Shown piece by piece: positions 12,791 through 25,080 of a stretch of DNA of 64,000 nt. The stretch is from Dasypus novemcinctus. Taxonomy: Eukaryota > Chordata > Mammalia > Cingulata > Dasypodidae. The notes below the pieces were generated by a model that was not told the DNA's origin, ran no database searches, and saw only the letters and a list, made by a program, of their open reading frames with translations. The stretch spans positions 36,066,770-36,130,769 of the forward strand of contig NC_080682.1 in NCBI RefSeq assembly GCF_030445035.2, in the 5' to 3' direction. Numbering within the stretch: the first letter of the stretch is position 1; every line of letters starts with the position of its first letter. Both the position numbers and the translations under genes were made by a program.

Positions 12791-14649
12791 GGGAGTGCTC
12801 CATCTGCTTTATTTCTTTTGCTTATATATCAAGTATTTTTGGATTTGGCCAAAGACGGTGGTTAAAGTTAAATTTCTCAAGGATATTTTGTCTTGGAACA
12901 AGAAACCTTGTCCCTAGACTCACATTCTATCTAGCAGCAGAAATGCAAGAGGAAGTTGTTTTCAAACTTCAAGTAAAAACAAGGACAGAGCTATTTTTGC
13001 TCTGAAGCAAGAACAGATGAGCTTTTATAAATCTTTTAACCATGTCCTTGTTGAGGTGGGGGAACTATTCCCCACAAGAAAGAATAAAGAAAACTTTTAG
13101 TCAAAAGGAAAATGATAATAAATGGAAACCAGGATTTATTTAAAGGAATATAAGTTCCCAGAATTGGTAAATACAAGTGAAATACAAATAATATGATTTC
13201 TTTGTCAGCAAAAAGTCAACATTGATTCATTTTTCTTTATTGAAAAGTATGTTTTGTCATATGAGAAAGAATTTTCTTCTAAATACTTTCTCTTTCATGT
13301 ACCAAATATTAAAAGTCCAAATTTAAAAGTACTCTTAATGATATAGCCACAAATCCCTTCTAAATCCTGAAAAAGTTATGCTTTGTTGGTTCCTATAAAA
13401 CAACTCCACACCAAGCTAAAAAACTCAGTTATTGCAGTTTTAAAAGTTTGACAGTTTAAGAAAAGTCTGAAATTTATCAAAGATGTCTTTATCTTAAGAA
13501 AAGAACTGGTATATTTTAAGGAATAATTCTCTACTGTAAAAATTTTGCTTTGGTAGATGTCAGTAGATTTAGGTAATTGTCTTGCCCTCTGAAATTAGAG
13601 GTCATTTTCCAAAGTGAAGAAGTTAATGGGGCCATCCCAGGGATTGTGACAATACAGGCTGTGAAGACTGATTGGAACCATACTTACCAATATAGGTGCA
13701 ATAAAGTAGAGTGATCTTACTAGTTATACGAAACGTCTGAAACAAAGTTTTGGAATAAACTTTGGAATAAATGATGCTCTAGAGACTGCTCTTAATTTAG
13801 GCTGGCTACCAAATTCAAGATATTTTGAAACCTATCTGGACAGGGAGACAAATGGGCTATTAACAGAACTTGGATCAGAAACCCAGCACTGCTTAGACCT
13901 TTCAGAGAAAAATAAAGACTTAGAGATTCTAAACCTAAAAGGAAAAGGAAAGAATTTATTACTAGGAAGTTGACAATGTTTTTTAAATAAAAAGTGATTT
14001 GAAAATTTGTCATACCTTCAGACAAATGTGATAAGTGATTTAAAAATATATGCTCAAATAAATATCACTGCTATGGATCATTTCCTAACTGAACCAACAA
14101 TAAACCACACACCCCAATCCAAGCTCAGATTAGGACGGCCTGGTTAGTGGTAATTTCTGTTACTCTATAACCCATATATTAATCTGGCCTTTATGCTCTG
14201 TTGCTACAAGGTGGCAATAAAGTCAAACAGACTAAGAAACTGCTTGTTCAACACTTCTCAGTACTAGAGAATTTTGAAGATGTCTGTCTCCAGAAAAGAT
14301 TAACAGGCTGTGTGAATTTTTAACCAACTTGTGTGTCATCCTGTGAGTATCACTTCTGAACCACGTTGCCAGTTCTCATTTTAATTCAGGACCATGAATC
14401 TCAAACAGGACATTGGTGCTACTAGAACATCTTATCGAATGCCTCAGTCCATTTATTCTCCTATTGTTAAGGATTACTTCATCCCTTTTCCTCTTTCTTC
14501 AAATCCTCAATACCTTTTTCTCTTTCCTCAGTCTCAAAGGATGACCTTATTTTCTAATTATAGTGAAAACTTGAAGCAATCAGAAAAGTATTTCTACAGG
14601 CTCATACCACCCTCTAGAATCGATAGTCACATATTCAGCCTTCCTGCCT
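12791..14649. other. Intergenic DNA, nothing assigned
   Basis: No gene supported. The 14,090-14,350 part is less AT-rich and has an LTR-like feel (a 'ggcaataaagtc' polyadenylation-type motif near 14,212), but I could not find paired TG/CA ends or a target duplication. Confidence 0.5.
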
Positions 14650-15083
14650 GGTACTGAATCCTACTCCCTCCAAACTATTGATGCTACCATCGAAAGCCAA
14701 TACCTCCGCTTGTTCACTGGATTGCACTTCCTCTTGTCTACTCAAGAGCAGTGGTCTGATAAGTCTTTCCTGTCTCTTCTTCACAACTTTTACTCTCTAC
14801 CAGATCATTCCCATCGCCAGAGAAACTTCCTGCTATTTCACACATTTTGAAATTCCCTTTCCTTAACCCCACTTCCTTGCCACTTATCTCTTCCTCATCT
14901 TAGTAAAATATGTTGAAATAATTTTTTATTTGATTTCTCTAATTCTTTTCTTATCAGTCCTTTTTATGCCAACTCCAGAAAGGCTTTCCCCAATACTCAA
15001 ACTTTTAACTTTCCCTGTCAATATTGCAAATGATCTCCTTACTGCCAAATCCAACAGTCAATTCTTAGCCATTATTTTTTTAT

Positions 15084-15172
15084 TCTTTAGGAAGTACTGG
15101 TGATTGAACTCAGGATCTCATACATAGGAAGCAGGCCCTCAACCACTTGGGTTACATCTGCTCCTCTTAGCC
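15084..15172 (-). mobile_element. DAS-type short SINE inside the L2
   Basis: Reverse-complement tRNA-derived SINE. The minus strand reads an A-box-like 'gatgtaacccaagtggttga', then 'ggcctgcttcctatgtatga', then a B-box-like 'gagttcaatcaccagta'. It is flanked by imperfect copies of 'tcttagccat' (about 15,064 and 15,165), which look like its target-site duplication. The tRNA fold is degenerate, so this is not a tRNA gene. Confidence 0.75.
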
Positions 15173-16215
15173 ATCATTCCAATAGACCCTTCAGCAGCAC
15201 TGGAGTTGAACATTCTTCCCTTTTTGGGGCACTTCACTTAGTTTCCAATTAACTCCTATTTCCTGTTGCTTTTGTTTTTCTTCCTTAAGAGGTCACTCCT
15301 TTTCATTACCATTTGTTGATTCTGTCTTATATCCTTGACTTCTTTAGGTTATGTGTCCCAAGACTCAGTCCTTGGTCCTCTTGTTTTCTCTGCCAATACA
15401 AACTTCTTCAATAAATACATACAACCCCACAGCATTAAATGTTAACTAAATGCCGAGTACTCACAATTTTATATGTGTACCCCAGATCACAATCTCTAAC
15501 CCAGGACTTATATATATATATGTCTAACTGTATGACTAAATCTTCAGTTGGTGTATGTCTAATAAACATCTCAAATGCATCATATCCAAATTGAATTCTT
15601 GATTCCTGTTTCCACACCATGTTCTTCATTCTCTACTTAGGTGACGGTACTTTTGTTTTATCAGTGTCTCAGTAAAAAACATTTAAATTACTTTACTGCT
15701 CTCTTTTATACCTCACATTCAATCTGACATGAGTGTCTTCTGGCTCTACCTTCAAAATATATTCAGCATCCAACATACCTCACTACCTTCACTAATACCA
15801 TCTTGATCTGAGTCACAATCCTTTCTCATCTAGCTTTCTCGAATTCACCCTCTAACTTGTTCACTGTTTGCTCTCCCCCTCTCCAGTCCACTCCAGTTGG
15901 ATCTTAACATATCAGCCAGAGTGATCCTGTCACAGGTAGGTTAGGTGTCTTCTGATCCAAGCTCTCCAATGGCACACAATTTCACTCACATTTAAAACAA
16001 AGTCCTTAAAGCTACCTACAAGGCCCTATGATCTGAATCCACCCCTCCTTCTTGGACTTCATCCCCTACTCCCTGGTTTCCTGCCTCAGTGGTTAGTTCA
16101 CCACTCCTCAGATACACTAGACAGACTTCTTCATGTAGATATCACATAACTGAATCTCACATCTCCTTCAGGTATATGTCCAAATGTGATGCTCTCCATG
16201 AGGCTTACCCTTACA

Positions 16216-16788
16216 GAGTTGAAGAAGGACAACCACCACACCATGGAGCCTAGAGTGATTACAACTGAAAATGGGAGGATTGCATCCAGCATCCATGTGG
16301 AATCTGAGCCTCCTCTTGACATAGAGGTGCAATGGACACAACCAATCCAATGTCCACATAGAAGAGGTGGCATTGGATTGGGAAAAGTGGACATGGTGGA
16401 CGATGGGTATGCGGAAAGGCAGGAAGAGATGAGAGGTGGAGGCGTCTTTGGGACATGGAGCTGCCCTGGATGGTGCTTCAGAGGTAATCACCGGACATTG
16501 TAAATCCTCACAGGGCCCACTGGATGGAATGGAGGAGAGTATGGGCCATGATGTGGACCATTGTCTATGAGGTGCAGAGGTGCCCAAAGATGTACTTACC
16601 AAATCCAATGGATGTGTCATGATGATGGGAACGAGTGTTGTTGGGGGGGGGTAGAGGGGGGGTGGGGGGGTGGGGTTGAATGGGACCTCACATATATATT
16701 TTTAATGTAATATTATTACAAAGTCAATAAAAAAAAAAAGAAAGGAGAAGAAAAAAATAAATAAATAAATAAAATAAAATAAAATTGC
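16216..16788 (+). mobile_element. Young L1, 5'-truncated to the last part of its 3'UTR
   Basis: Nearly identical by eye to 48,518-49,045 of the L1 at 45.6-49.1 kb, starting at 'gagttgaagaaggacaacca' and ending in the G-rich block, 'gttgaatgggacctcacata', an AATAAA and a long A-rich tail (16,728-16,786). It is inserted in the 3' end of the L2. Open frames across it are 3'UTR sequence, not genes. A target duplication is not obvious. Confidence 0.88.
16630..16676 (+). repeat. G-rich tract in L1 3' end
   Basis: Runs of 5-8 G separated by 1-3 bases lie just upstream of the L1 polyadenylation signal. The sequence fits the G-quadruplex pattern on the plus strand, a feature known near L1 3' ends. 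The same tract is present at 48,951-48,982. Confidence 0.8.
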
Positions 16789-17055
16789 AGACTGGCCCTT
16801 AGTCCTGATGTCCTCTTTACCATACTGTATTTTTCATTCTTCTACAGTACTTATAAACTTCTAACAAAACATGCTAGCTATTTATTTTTTGTTTAATTGT
16901 TTATTTTCTCTCATCCTCATTTTTATGATCTAATTCTAAGAATTAAAGCATCTTAGAAGCTCTATTGGGGGAATAATCTTTATTTGTTCTGTTCACTGTT
17001 TTATCACAAGCACATAGAAAGTGTTCAAATTAATAATGTATAGAAAGAATAAATG

Positions 17056-18899
17056 ATTTCTAAATTGTTTCAAACCAAAGTATAAAAAAGTGTGCCTTAC
17101 TCAGATCTTTGGTTGAATATGGTGAAACCAAAATAGACTAAAATTTAAATTAATCAAGAATAAACTTCAAATAATTCACCAAAACATTTGCAGAAATTTT
17201 CAAAATTCTCAAAAGCATTTCATTGTGCAGAAACAATTCTAAGCCATATGAACATATTAAATATTTTAAAATTTTAGTTAACTAGTAAGTTTGAAAAATT
17301 TGACACTAGATAATATTGTAACTTAATTATTATATTTTTGCAAAATGGTTTAAAATACAGAGCTCTAAGGATACAAACTATTCCAGTTACTGAAGAATTC
17401 TCATTCTGATTTTTCTTTACCCTTTAACACTTAAATGAAACCTTTGAAGTTTTCCCAATGAAAATTTAATTCTTTCCTGTGGGTAGTCATTGTACATATT
17501 TTATTCTTGAATTTAGATTTTCATACTAGCCCCCTGACCTTCATTTCAACCCCCTTTGTTTTGGAAGATTGTTGAAATCACAAAAGCCATAACCCACACT
17601 TCCTACATCTTAGTAACTGTATGCACATTAGGTTTGTCCAATCGTAAACAGTGCTTGGAAATTGAGAAGGTGAAAATACTGCAGAGGCCATCTTGTAGCT
17701 CTTGGCAATAGATGAGCAAATAAGATTCAACAAAAATTCAACCTTATTTGTAACCTTATAAGTGATTTACTTATACTCAAGTTCCCAGAGCTAATAAGTA
17801 GCATATAAAGGATTTCAATTCATGATTTAAAATTCCAATGAAATATTCTGTCTACTCATACACAGCTGCCTTTGTTATGCTAACACCCAGAAAAAAGATG
17901 TGTAATCCAACTGTATTTATACCTTAAATCATTAAAGAATAATTTGACTAATTGGAAACTTATGGCAAAGTTGTCACAGGACTTCTTCACTTATAACTTT
18001 CAGCAATAATATTCATCCATGAAAATGCAAAATATATAGATTACAGAATAACATTTGAAGATTATTTTAATGGGACATTTTATGTTAAATTCTCTCAATA
18101 TGTTCTTTTTCCTCCCCAAAGCTCAGTATGTTTCTTAATTCGCTTTGAATCTATTGAAAGTCTGATAATGCTAGGGCATGGCATACCCACTCCTGGGTAA
18201 CCATAATTATAAGAAATATTCTGCTTGTCATGTTTTTAAGAAATTACACTAGTTTCCAGAAATTCTCACTCATTAATAATATCACAATCAACACTTGAAC
18301 TAAAAAATGATAAAACTTGCAATTGTTGCAAAATTAGAAATTGCAGCAAAAATAAGACCAAGAAATCTATGACCTCTTTGTATTTTCTGATAAACATGTC
18401 CTGTCTTTGAGGTTGGAATTCAATCAAGGGTAAGCCAAGAGTTAAGATTAGAACAATATCACAGGTTGACCGTATTTCATACAGGGCATAAAAGAACGAT
18501 AAATGAACATTAAAAGACAATATCAAAGCTAATGAATGGAACTATAAGTGAAGGACACCAAGAACTCAATACAGAAGCTACTAAAGCAGAATTATGACTG
18601 AGACACAAAAATAATAAACTGCAAACAGCAAATCTGAAAAGTACAGGAACATAAGAGGCAATGTAAGTCAGCTGGACATGCTCAGGATAGGTTTTCATGC
18701 TGGTTTAAGTATGCTTTTAATGACGCAGAACTGCTAAAAGGTACAAACTGACATCAGATAACTTCATGTACATTAAAAAGAAATTTTTCCAAAGAGGAGG
18801 AAAAAAACAACAATGTATGTTAAATAGAATATAACCTTATTGCATGAGAGCACAGGTTAAACTATGTATTCAATTAGGAAATAAAATATTATTTTCGTA
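17056..18899. other. AT-rich intergenic DNA
   Basis: No gene, RNA or clear repeat recognised. Short open frames on the minus strand (18,266-18,698) are hydrophobic by composition only. Confidence 0.5.
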
Positions 18900-19020
18900 T
18901 CACTTAAATGAGTGGATGGACTAAGTTTTGTTGAATGCTAACCGTGAGTCAGATACTTTAGAAGGTATTTTATAAACCTTGGCTTTCTTAATTCTTGCAA
19001 TAACAACTAATTGATTCTTA
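18900..19020 (-). repeat. MIR-like relic
   Basis: The sequence has the order of a reversed MIR end: 'ttgaatgctaaccgtgagtc', then a 'ttttataaacc' block and 'taattcttgcaataaca', corresponding to the usual size-of-trait segment of the family. It is strongly diverged and the edges are approximate. Confidence 0.4.
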
Positions 19021-20926
19021 ACTTAGCAGGAACCCCACTCTCACATAGTTCCTTTGTCAGAGAAATAAGTGCTTATTGATTTCATTCCCACAGGCGCATC
19101 CACTCTCATATCTTATTCATATTTTGGAAAATGAATTCAGTTAATAGGACAGCAATTATCACAAAAGAATAAATAACTCATGGTAGAATTTCAGATGACA
19201 TGACACATAGGTCAATAGGAAACTACTGAAGACTCAGGTCACGTCAAGTGATTGGGCTAAGTCTATACTCTGCCTGACGTGAGAATAAAGGCTCTGAATA
19301 GTAAATGTTAGTTTTTCATAGCTAATTTTCCTAATATATACCTGATTTATGTACCTGATTCATGACCTGTAAGTTTGTGACCTTTTGGTAATTAAGGTAC
19401 AGCTCACAGTGCAGGAACAAATGATTAGATGGTTAATACTGAGATGTAGGTTTCTGCTTATGGAGCAGCCTGTCAGCCTACTTAGAGCGATGCTCTGCCT
19501 CTAAGACCACCCTAGCATTAAGGTGGGTGGATGGGGATTCCCTGGGTTAGGAATTAGTTCCTCAGTCAGTGAAGAAGCAGGCTCAAAATGATGCAAGCAG
19601 AATGATGCAAATTGGGGATGTGACACTGCTGTTCAAGCGGGCACTCTGCCCTCTTATAATCAGGTCCATCACTTAGAGGAGAATCCTATATTCACGATAT
19701 ATCTTCTAAGAAGCTGAATAAAGCCTCTTTCAAATTTTATCTCAAAATACAGTCAATTGGAATATTTTTAAAAAGGTAAATATTTTGTAAATATTTGGTA
19801 ATACTGAATGATCTGATAAAAATTCTAATTGACTATGTCTTTAGCAATTCTTACTTAAAGAGAATTTAAATCTTTAGGTAAACGAGAATTGTTTCTTCAT
19901 TAGGCTTATAGATATTTAGTACTTTCACTTTAAATCTCTATTCGAAAGCAGTCAAAACCCTAGTTCTACAATTACGACCAACATTTAATGATTGTTGTTT
20001 TTTCTCCCATTTATGTCCTGGGCAACTTGCCTCCACAATTAGTAAAAACAAGTTGGAATAATTTCATCTGATTCTTGAATGCTTTTAAGAAGCTGTTTTA
20101 TATGAATGAATCTTCTGTGGAATAAGATTTGGTTATACTTGAGATGACTTTAGTACCTTCATTTGTAGACCTTTTTACTCTGACAGGCTATAAAAAACTA
20201 AGCTCTAAGAATCATCTTTATTATCTGGTTAAGTATTTAATATGTAGGTTTTAGCTATTGCACAATTATTGCATAGAAATTACTATCAAAATATGGCAAT
20301 TGTTAATAGAATTCATTACATTCCATAAGTACAAAAAAAGTTGCTCTTGAAGTATGCCAATAATTTCCATTTGGCACCTGTTTGCTTTATCTGTAACCAT
20401 CACTCTACTCTGGTAAGAATACTGAGTATGAACTTGAATTCATATTTGAGTTCTACTTAAATCAAATTATTTTGCTTGCTCTACTTTTCTACCCTGTCAC
20501 CAAATTTTTAAAAATTAAATGAATTGGCTTCTACCTTAGAAATGAAAATTCGTAAATAATTTGCGTAGGTTTCCAAAAAGTGCTCATAAGCAGCAAGAAA
20601 GGGAATAGACAAGAAATCTAGAAATAGTTACTAGGATATTCTCTGATGACAATTTTTCCTCCAGTTTCACTTCAGTCTCTCAGTATCTCTGTCTCCCTGC
20701 CCACCCTTTGAGTATGTTATCTGTGCACCTGCTCTTTCTATTTCTTTTCTTTTCTCTCTAATTTACCTTAGGGCTCAAGAACTTTTCTCCTTTCCTTCCC
20801 CTCTATTGATCTCTTATCTCTGATTAAGAGAAAAATGAAATATTATTTACTAAATTTTAAATATATTTCTCTATATGTTGAAAGATAATAACTACTAAAC
20901 TTAGTTTTAAGTAGACCATATCCATG
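19021..20926. other. Intergenic DNA, nothing firmly assigned
   Basis: The 19,450-19,745 stretch is less AT-rich and ends in 'ctgaataaagcctctttcaa', which resembles the R/U5 part of an LTR. No paired termini were found. The remainder is unique-looking AT-rich sequence. A pyrimidine-rich tract (CT-type) lies at about 20,655-20,825. Confidence 0.45.
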
Positions 20927-21122
20927 AGAGTAATGGTGTTGATGGTGAGAATGATGGTGATAGCAGTTGGGGTGTCATAGGTGGTGGTAATGGTGGTGAC
21001 AGCATTGGTGATGGTGGAGGTGGCAGTGCTGTTGATACTGGTGATGGTTGTGATGGCAGCAGTGAAGGCACAGATGGTGGCAGTGATGGTGGCAATGGTG
21101 ATGCTGGTGGTTTGGTGATGGT
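20927..21122. repeat. GGT/GAT-rich tandem repeat (minisatellite-like)
   Basis: Irregular reiteration of 'ggtgatggtgg'-like hexamer and 9-mer units over about 195 bp, almost free of C on the plus strand. The minus-strand frame across it reads as Pro/Ser-rich peptide only because of the repeat. The tract is likely length-polymorphic. Confidence 0.85.
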
Positions 21123-21318
21123 AAGGATAGAGCTAATTTAGAAGCCTTCTGTAAACACTTGTATAAGTTATATTGTAGGCCCCAAATTTTAAAAAATATT
21201 ATTTACACAACCAGCCTGCAAAAATTTACCTTTGTTAGTTATGCTTCCACTAATTGATCCATAGTTCTATGGAAAGAGAAAGGAAATTGGGAAATATTTG
21301 TACTAATAGGCTTATTTT

Positions 21319-24257
21319 TTAAAAATATATTTTATATTTTTTTAAAATATTACATTAAAAAAATATGAGGTCCCATTCAACCCCACCGCCACCACACCCT
21401 ACTCCCCCCACAGCAACACTCTCTCCCATCATCATGACACATCCATTGCACCTGGTAAGTACATTTGTGAGCATCACTGCACCCCATAGTCAATGGTCCA
21501 CATCATAGCCCACACTCCCACGTTCCATCCAGTGGGCCCTGGGGGGATCTACAATGTCCCCGTAATTGTCCGTGAAGCACCACCCAGGACAACTCCACGT
21601 CCCGAAAACGCCTCCCCATCTCATCTCTTCCTCCCATTCCCCGCACCCAGCAGCCATCATGGCCACCCTTCCCACACCAATGCCACATTTTCTCTGTGGA
21701 CATTGGATTGGTTGTGTCCATTGCACATCTATGTCAAGTAGGGGCTTAGATTCCACATGAATACTGGATGCAATCCTCCTGCTTTCAGTTGTAGACACTC
21801 TAGGCTCCATGGTGTGGTGGTTGACCTTCTTCAACTCCATGTTAGCTGAGTGGGGTAAGTCCAATAAATCAGAGTGTAGGAGCTGAAGTCTGTTGATGCT
21901 CTGGGCCTGGCTATCATATTGTCAGCCCAGAGATTCAAATCCCCTGAATATATCTTAAAACCCAGCACCAACTACAATTCCAGTAAAGTAGCATGAAAGT
22001 CTTGTGAAAAGAGATCCCATCTGAGTCCAGTTCCATCACGCAGAAACATCAGCTCCAAAGAAGGGCCATCTGACATGGCAGTGAACCCCATCTGCCATGA
22101 CCATAGAACCCGTGGGTCTCTTTATCCCTCAAAAGAACCAATACCTGGGGTTGTATCTACTTTATCTGTCTCTTAGACTCTGCTCAGTTGTGCATAAGGG
22201 CATTCCTTCTGACAACCTCCAGACTCTTTTTTAGAAACTCGTAGCCTTATAATCTCATTTCTCCTTTCCATTTCCCCCTTGCATTAGGTCAAACCGCATT
22301 TTGAAGTCATGTTATTATATGTAGACAGGGATATTCTGCTGATCGGTGCCAGGGAGGCTCATCCCTGGGTGTCATGTCCCAGGGTGGGGGGAATGCACCA
22401 CATCTACATGCTGAGTTTGGCTTCGAGAGTGGCCACATTTGAGTAACATGAAGGCTGTCAGGAGGAAACTCCCAGGCACAATGCTGCTCTAGGCCTTGTT
22501 CTTATTGCAGGTGTATAGTCTCACAAGCATAGCCATTAGTATCAGGAGCCCACTGTTGGTCCCTCATTCCTTCCTGGTTCTTACCGTTGCACCTGGGGGA
22601 CTGCTGCTGCTCACCCAGGGACCACGACAGAGACTGCCCGGCCAGGAACCCAGGACCCCCCCAGCTGTTGTTTTGAATTGTTTCCACTATGAGTATATCT
22701 AAACATTACCATGTACCCTGGACATATGCCCTGTATAGCTCCCTGTCAACCATATATAGCCTGTCAATAACGTCCCATATCAGTATTCCTCCGCCGCCAT
22801 TGTTGAACCACTCTATGATGCAAAACTTCCTGTAAAGTGAATCTCAACATAATGTCAGTTTCCCTTACTAGTAAAATGGAATATAGCGATGAGTTTAAAG
22901 GTTAGATCTAGAGTATATATTGATTTGGAAAAATTTCTACATCCTATCTTTTGCTTTTCTTTTTTTTTCTAGTTATTGAGCTTCTCTTCACGAGAGTCTT
23001 AGATCACAGTAATTCATATATACAATATACACTACTCCCACAGATCCACCATAAAACCTTTTCCCTTCCACAGCGATAATCTTTTAACTTATTCATATCA
23101 TATTTCCTGAAACTGATGTACAGATTCTGAAATAATAGCTTTCAAACAAGGTGACATCTGTCTTTTCAATGTGGCCCATACTTTAGGATGTACAGTTTTC
23201 TAAATTTTTTAGTTATCCTATGTTTTGCATTATGGTTTACATTATTAGTCTGTCATCCCCTATATGTTTTTGGTGTAATATTACATGTTTTATATTCATC
23301 CTCGTGTACTCTCGCGAAACTTGTCTCTTGTCCCCACATTTACCTTGGTTCCATCCATTCCACATCCATTTTCCCCTCCCCTTGGGGCCCACAGCGCCAG
23401 CCAATCTCCATTTCCCAAGAAGCCACGTCCAGAGATACTTGCAGCAGTGTTCAGGGCCTGACTTTCTCAACTGCCCTAATGCCCTGCGAGCCACCCTTTC
23501 TCAGGAGAGATACAGTTCTCTCTATTTGATGGCATTAGTCCTCCCCAGGATGTGGGTCCACCCCAAGTCTCACTCCTTGGGTCTCTACCCAATGGTACAA
23601 CCCACCTTGGCAAAATAAGTCTTCAGCCATTCCGCCGGAGTACGTCCCGCATCAGACCATCCCCCCTGAGCATCCTAAACAGGTAACACTCCTAATTATA
23701 TTTTGATACGATTTTCTCAGCATTTTACTCTCAACAAACACCTGACACTCTCCTATGTTCGTATGTTGCCCGTCCCTCCCCCCAATTTTTTGGGCAATAT
23801 TACCCCTCTGCTCATCCCCAGCCCCCTCAAACTTGCAAAGCCCCACCTGAAGGCAACCCCTTGCCCTCATTTTGTCCCTTCTTTGTGCTCATACTTACCG
23901 CCAGCTCATCATAGATTCCACCCCTGCAGATGTCGGCTCACATCCTTCCTCCACCCCCCGATTTCCTGTAAGCCTCTTTTCCAGTCTCTAGCTCTCTGAG
24001 GCAGTTTGCTTATTTCATATCATTGAGGTCATGTAGTATTTGTCCTTCAATGCCTGGGTTGCTTCACTCAACATAAGGTTCTCAAGATTCATCCATGTTA
24101 TCACGTGTGTTTGTAGTGTATTTGTTCTTACAGCCGAGTAGTATTCCATTGTGTGTATATACCACATTTTATTGATCCACTCGTCTGTTGATGGGCATTT
24201 GGATTGATTCCAACTTTTGGCGATAGTGAACAATGCTGCTATGAACATTGGTGTACA
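21319..24257 (-). mobile_element. Young xenarthran-type L1, 5'-truncated, about 2.9 kb
   Basis: Minus-strand L1. The 5' side (24,257 down to 24,015) encodes the ORF2 C-terminus with visible '[16 protein letters not shown]', '[13 protein letters not shown]' and 'HTMEYYSAV' motifs, ending at a stop at 24,015. From there to about 21,355 is a 2.66 kb 3'UTR that is colinear with 46,246-49,040. The tail is 'ttgaatgggacctcat' followed by an A/T-rich run. Possible 8 bp target duplication 'cttatttt' at 21,311-21,318 and 24,258-24,265. It lacks the reverse transcriptase and endonuclease regions, so it is dead as an autonomous element. Confidence 0.88.
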
Positions 24258-24739
24258 CTTATTTTGAAGACCTTCTGTGATAAGAATCAAATCCACCTGG
24301 ATGCTTATAGAGCTTCATATACTGCAACTCTACTAACTCCACATAAAATTGACAACCTGACTGCAATCATTAGAATCTTCTTAGTAATAGAGTTTATTGA
24401 GGAAATTATATGTAATCCAGACAGAATTGAGAATGCAAGATCAGTTATAGAGTCAAGCTTCCCAGAATTTAAATCCAGTCTCTACCAGACACTAACTCTG
24501 CGAACTTGAGGAGATAACAAACTCACTAGGCTTTATAAATATTAATTTTTATTATTAAGGGTTTTTTTATTTGAAAAGAGTATATTGATGCATCTACTTA
24601 GAGCAAGAAGAATTAACTTTAAAACTTACTGTCTTCTCTGAATTATTTTATAGAAATCATGCCTATAAGATTATAAAGATAAATGTATGATATGTATGAA
24701 AAGTAAAAAATGGATGTAAAGAAGAAAGACAATTAAATG

Positions 24740-25080
24740 ATAAAAAAAATATCTCTGTGATGGGAAGAAAAATTTTGGAAGGAAAATTTATCAGTATCTA
24801 TCCAAGTATTGCATGTTCATGCCATATGACTCTGCAATTTTATTTTAAAGTTTATCCTACAGAAATACTTAAATCTATACTTATAAATCTATAACTATCT
24901 CAGTAAATATAGATATACAAAGATGTGCACTGCAGTATTGCTGTAATAGCAGAAATTGGGAAATTAAATCTCTGTATATTGGCATGGAATGTGATCAGTG
25001 ATAAATATTAATTAAAGGATAATATATGATATATATATGAAATGTAATATATTTTATATAAATTCATTAAAATAAATATA
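24740..25080 (+). mobile_element. Old L1-family fragment (ORF2 end / 3' end)
   Basis: Plus-strand text such as 'gatgtgcactgcagtattgc' and 'ggcatggaatgtgatcagtg' follows the order of the last ORF2 domain of very old L1/HAL1-type LINEs. It trails into a TA-rich tail at 25,025-25,110. Highly decayed. Confidence 0.5.

Larger units (their letters stand above)
14650..17055 (+). mobile_element. Ancient L2 LINE, long fragment split by two later insertions
   Basis: Three separated pieces together match the 3' part of an L2: about 14,650-15,083, 15,173-16,215 and 16,790-17,055. The middle piece carries the L2 ORF2 C-terminal text ('agactcagtccttggtcctc' near 15,361; 'ggctctaccttcaaaatata' near 15,741) and the pre-3'UTR segment ('tacaaggccctatgatctga' near 16,017). 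The last piece has the L2 terminal block with 'gttcactgttttatcacaag' and 'gtgttcaaattaataatg'. The coding sequence is riddled with stops. The order of insertion is clear: L2 first, then a minus-strand DAS SINE, then the L1 tail. Confidence 0.8.

Noticed and set aside
16168-16620. 150-codon minus-strand frame, with a similar one at 48,513-48,929
   Set aside because: It is the reverse strand of L1 3'UTR. The shared frame reflects recent common origin of the two copies, not coding constraint.
19450-19745. Possible LTR ending in 'ctgaataaagcctc'
   Set aside because: Neither paired TG/CA ends nor flanking duplications could be found, so it is only mentioned in the spacer entry.
20907-21095. Pro/Ser-rich minus-strand frame
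   Set aside because: A direct consequence of the GGT/GAT tandem repeat.
23188-23999. Several 70-130 codon frames in the 21-24 kb and 46-49 kb regions
   Set aside because: They lie in L1 3'UTR on both strands and are not conserved between the two copies. L1 has no known gene there.
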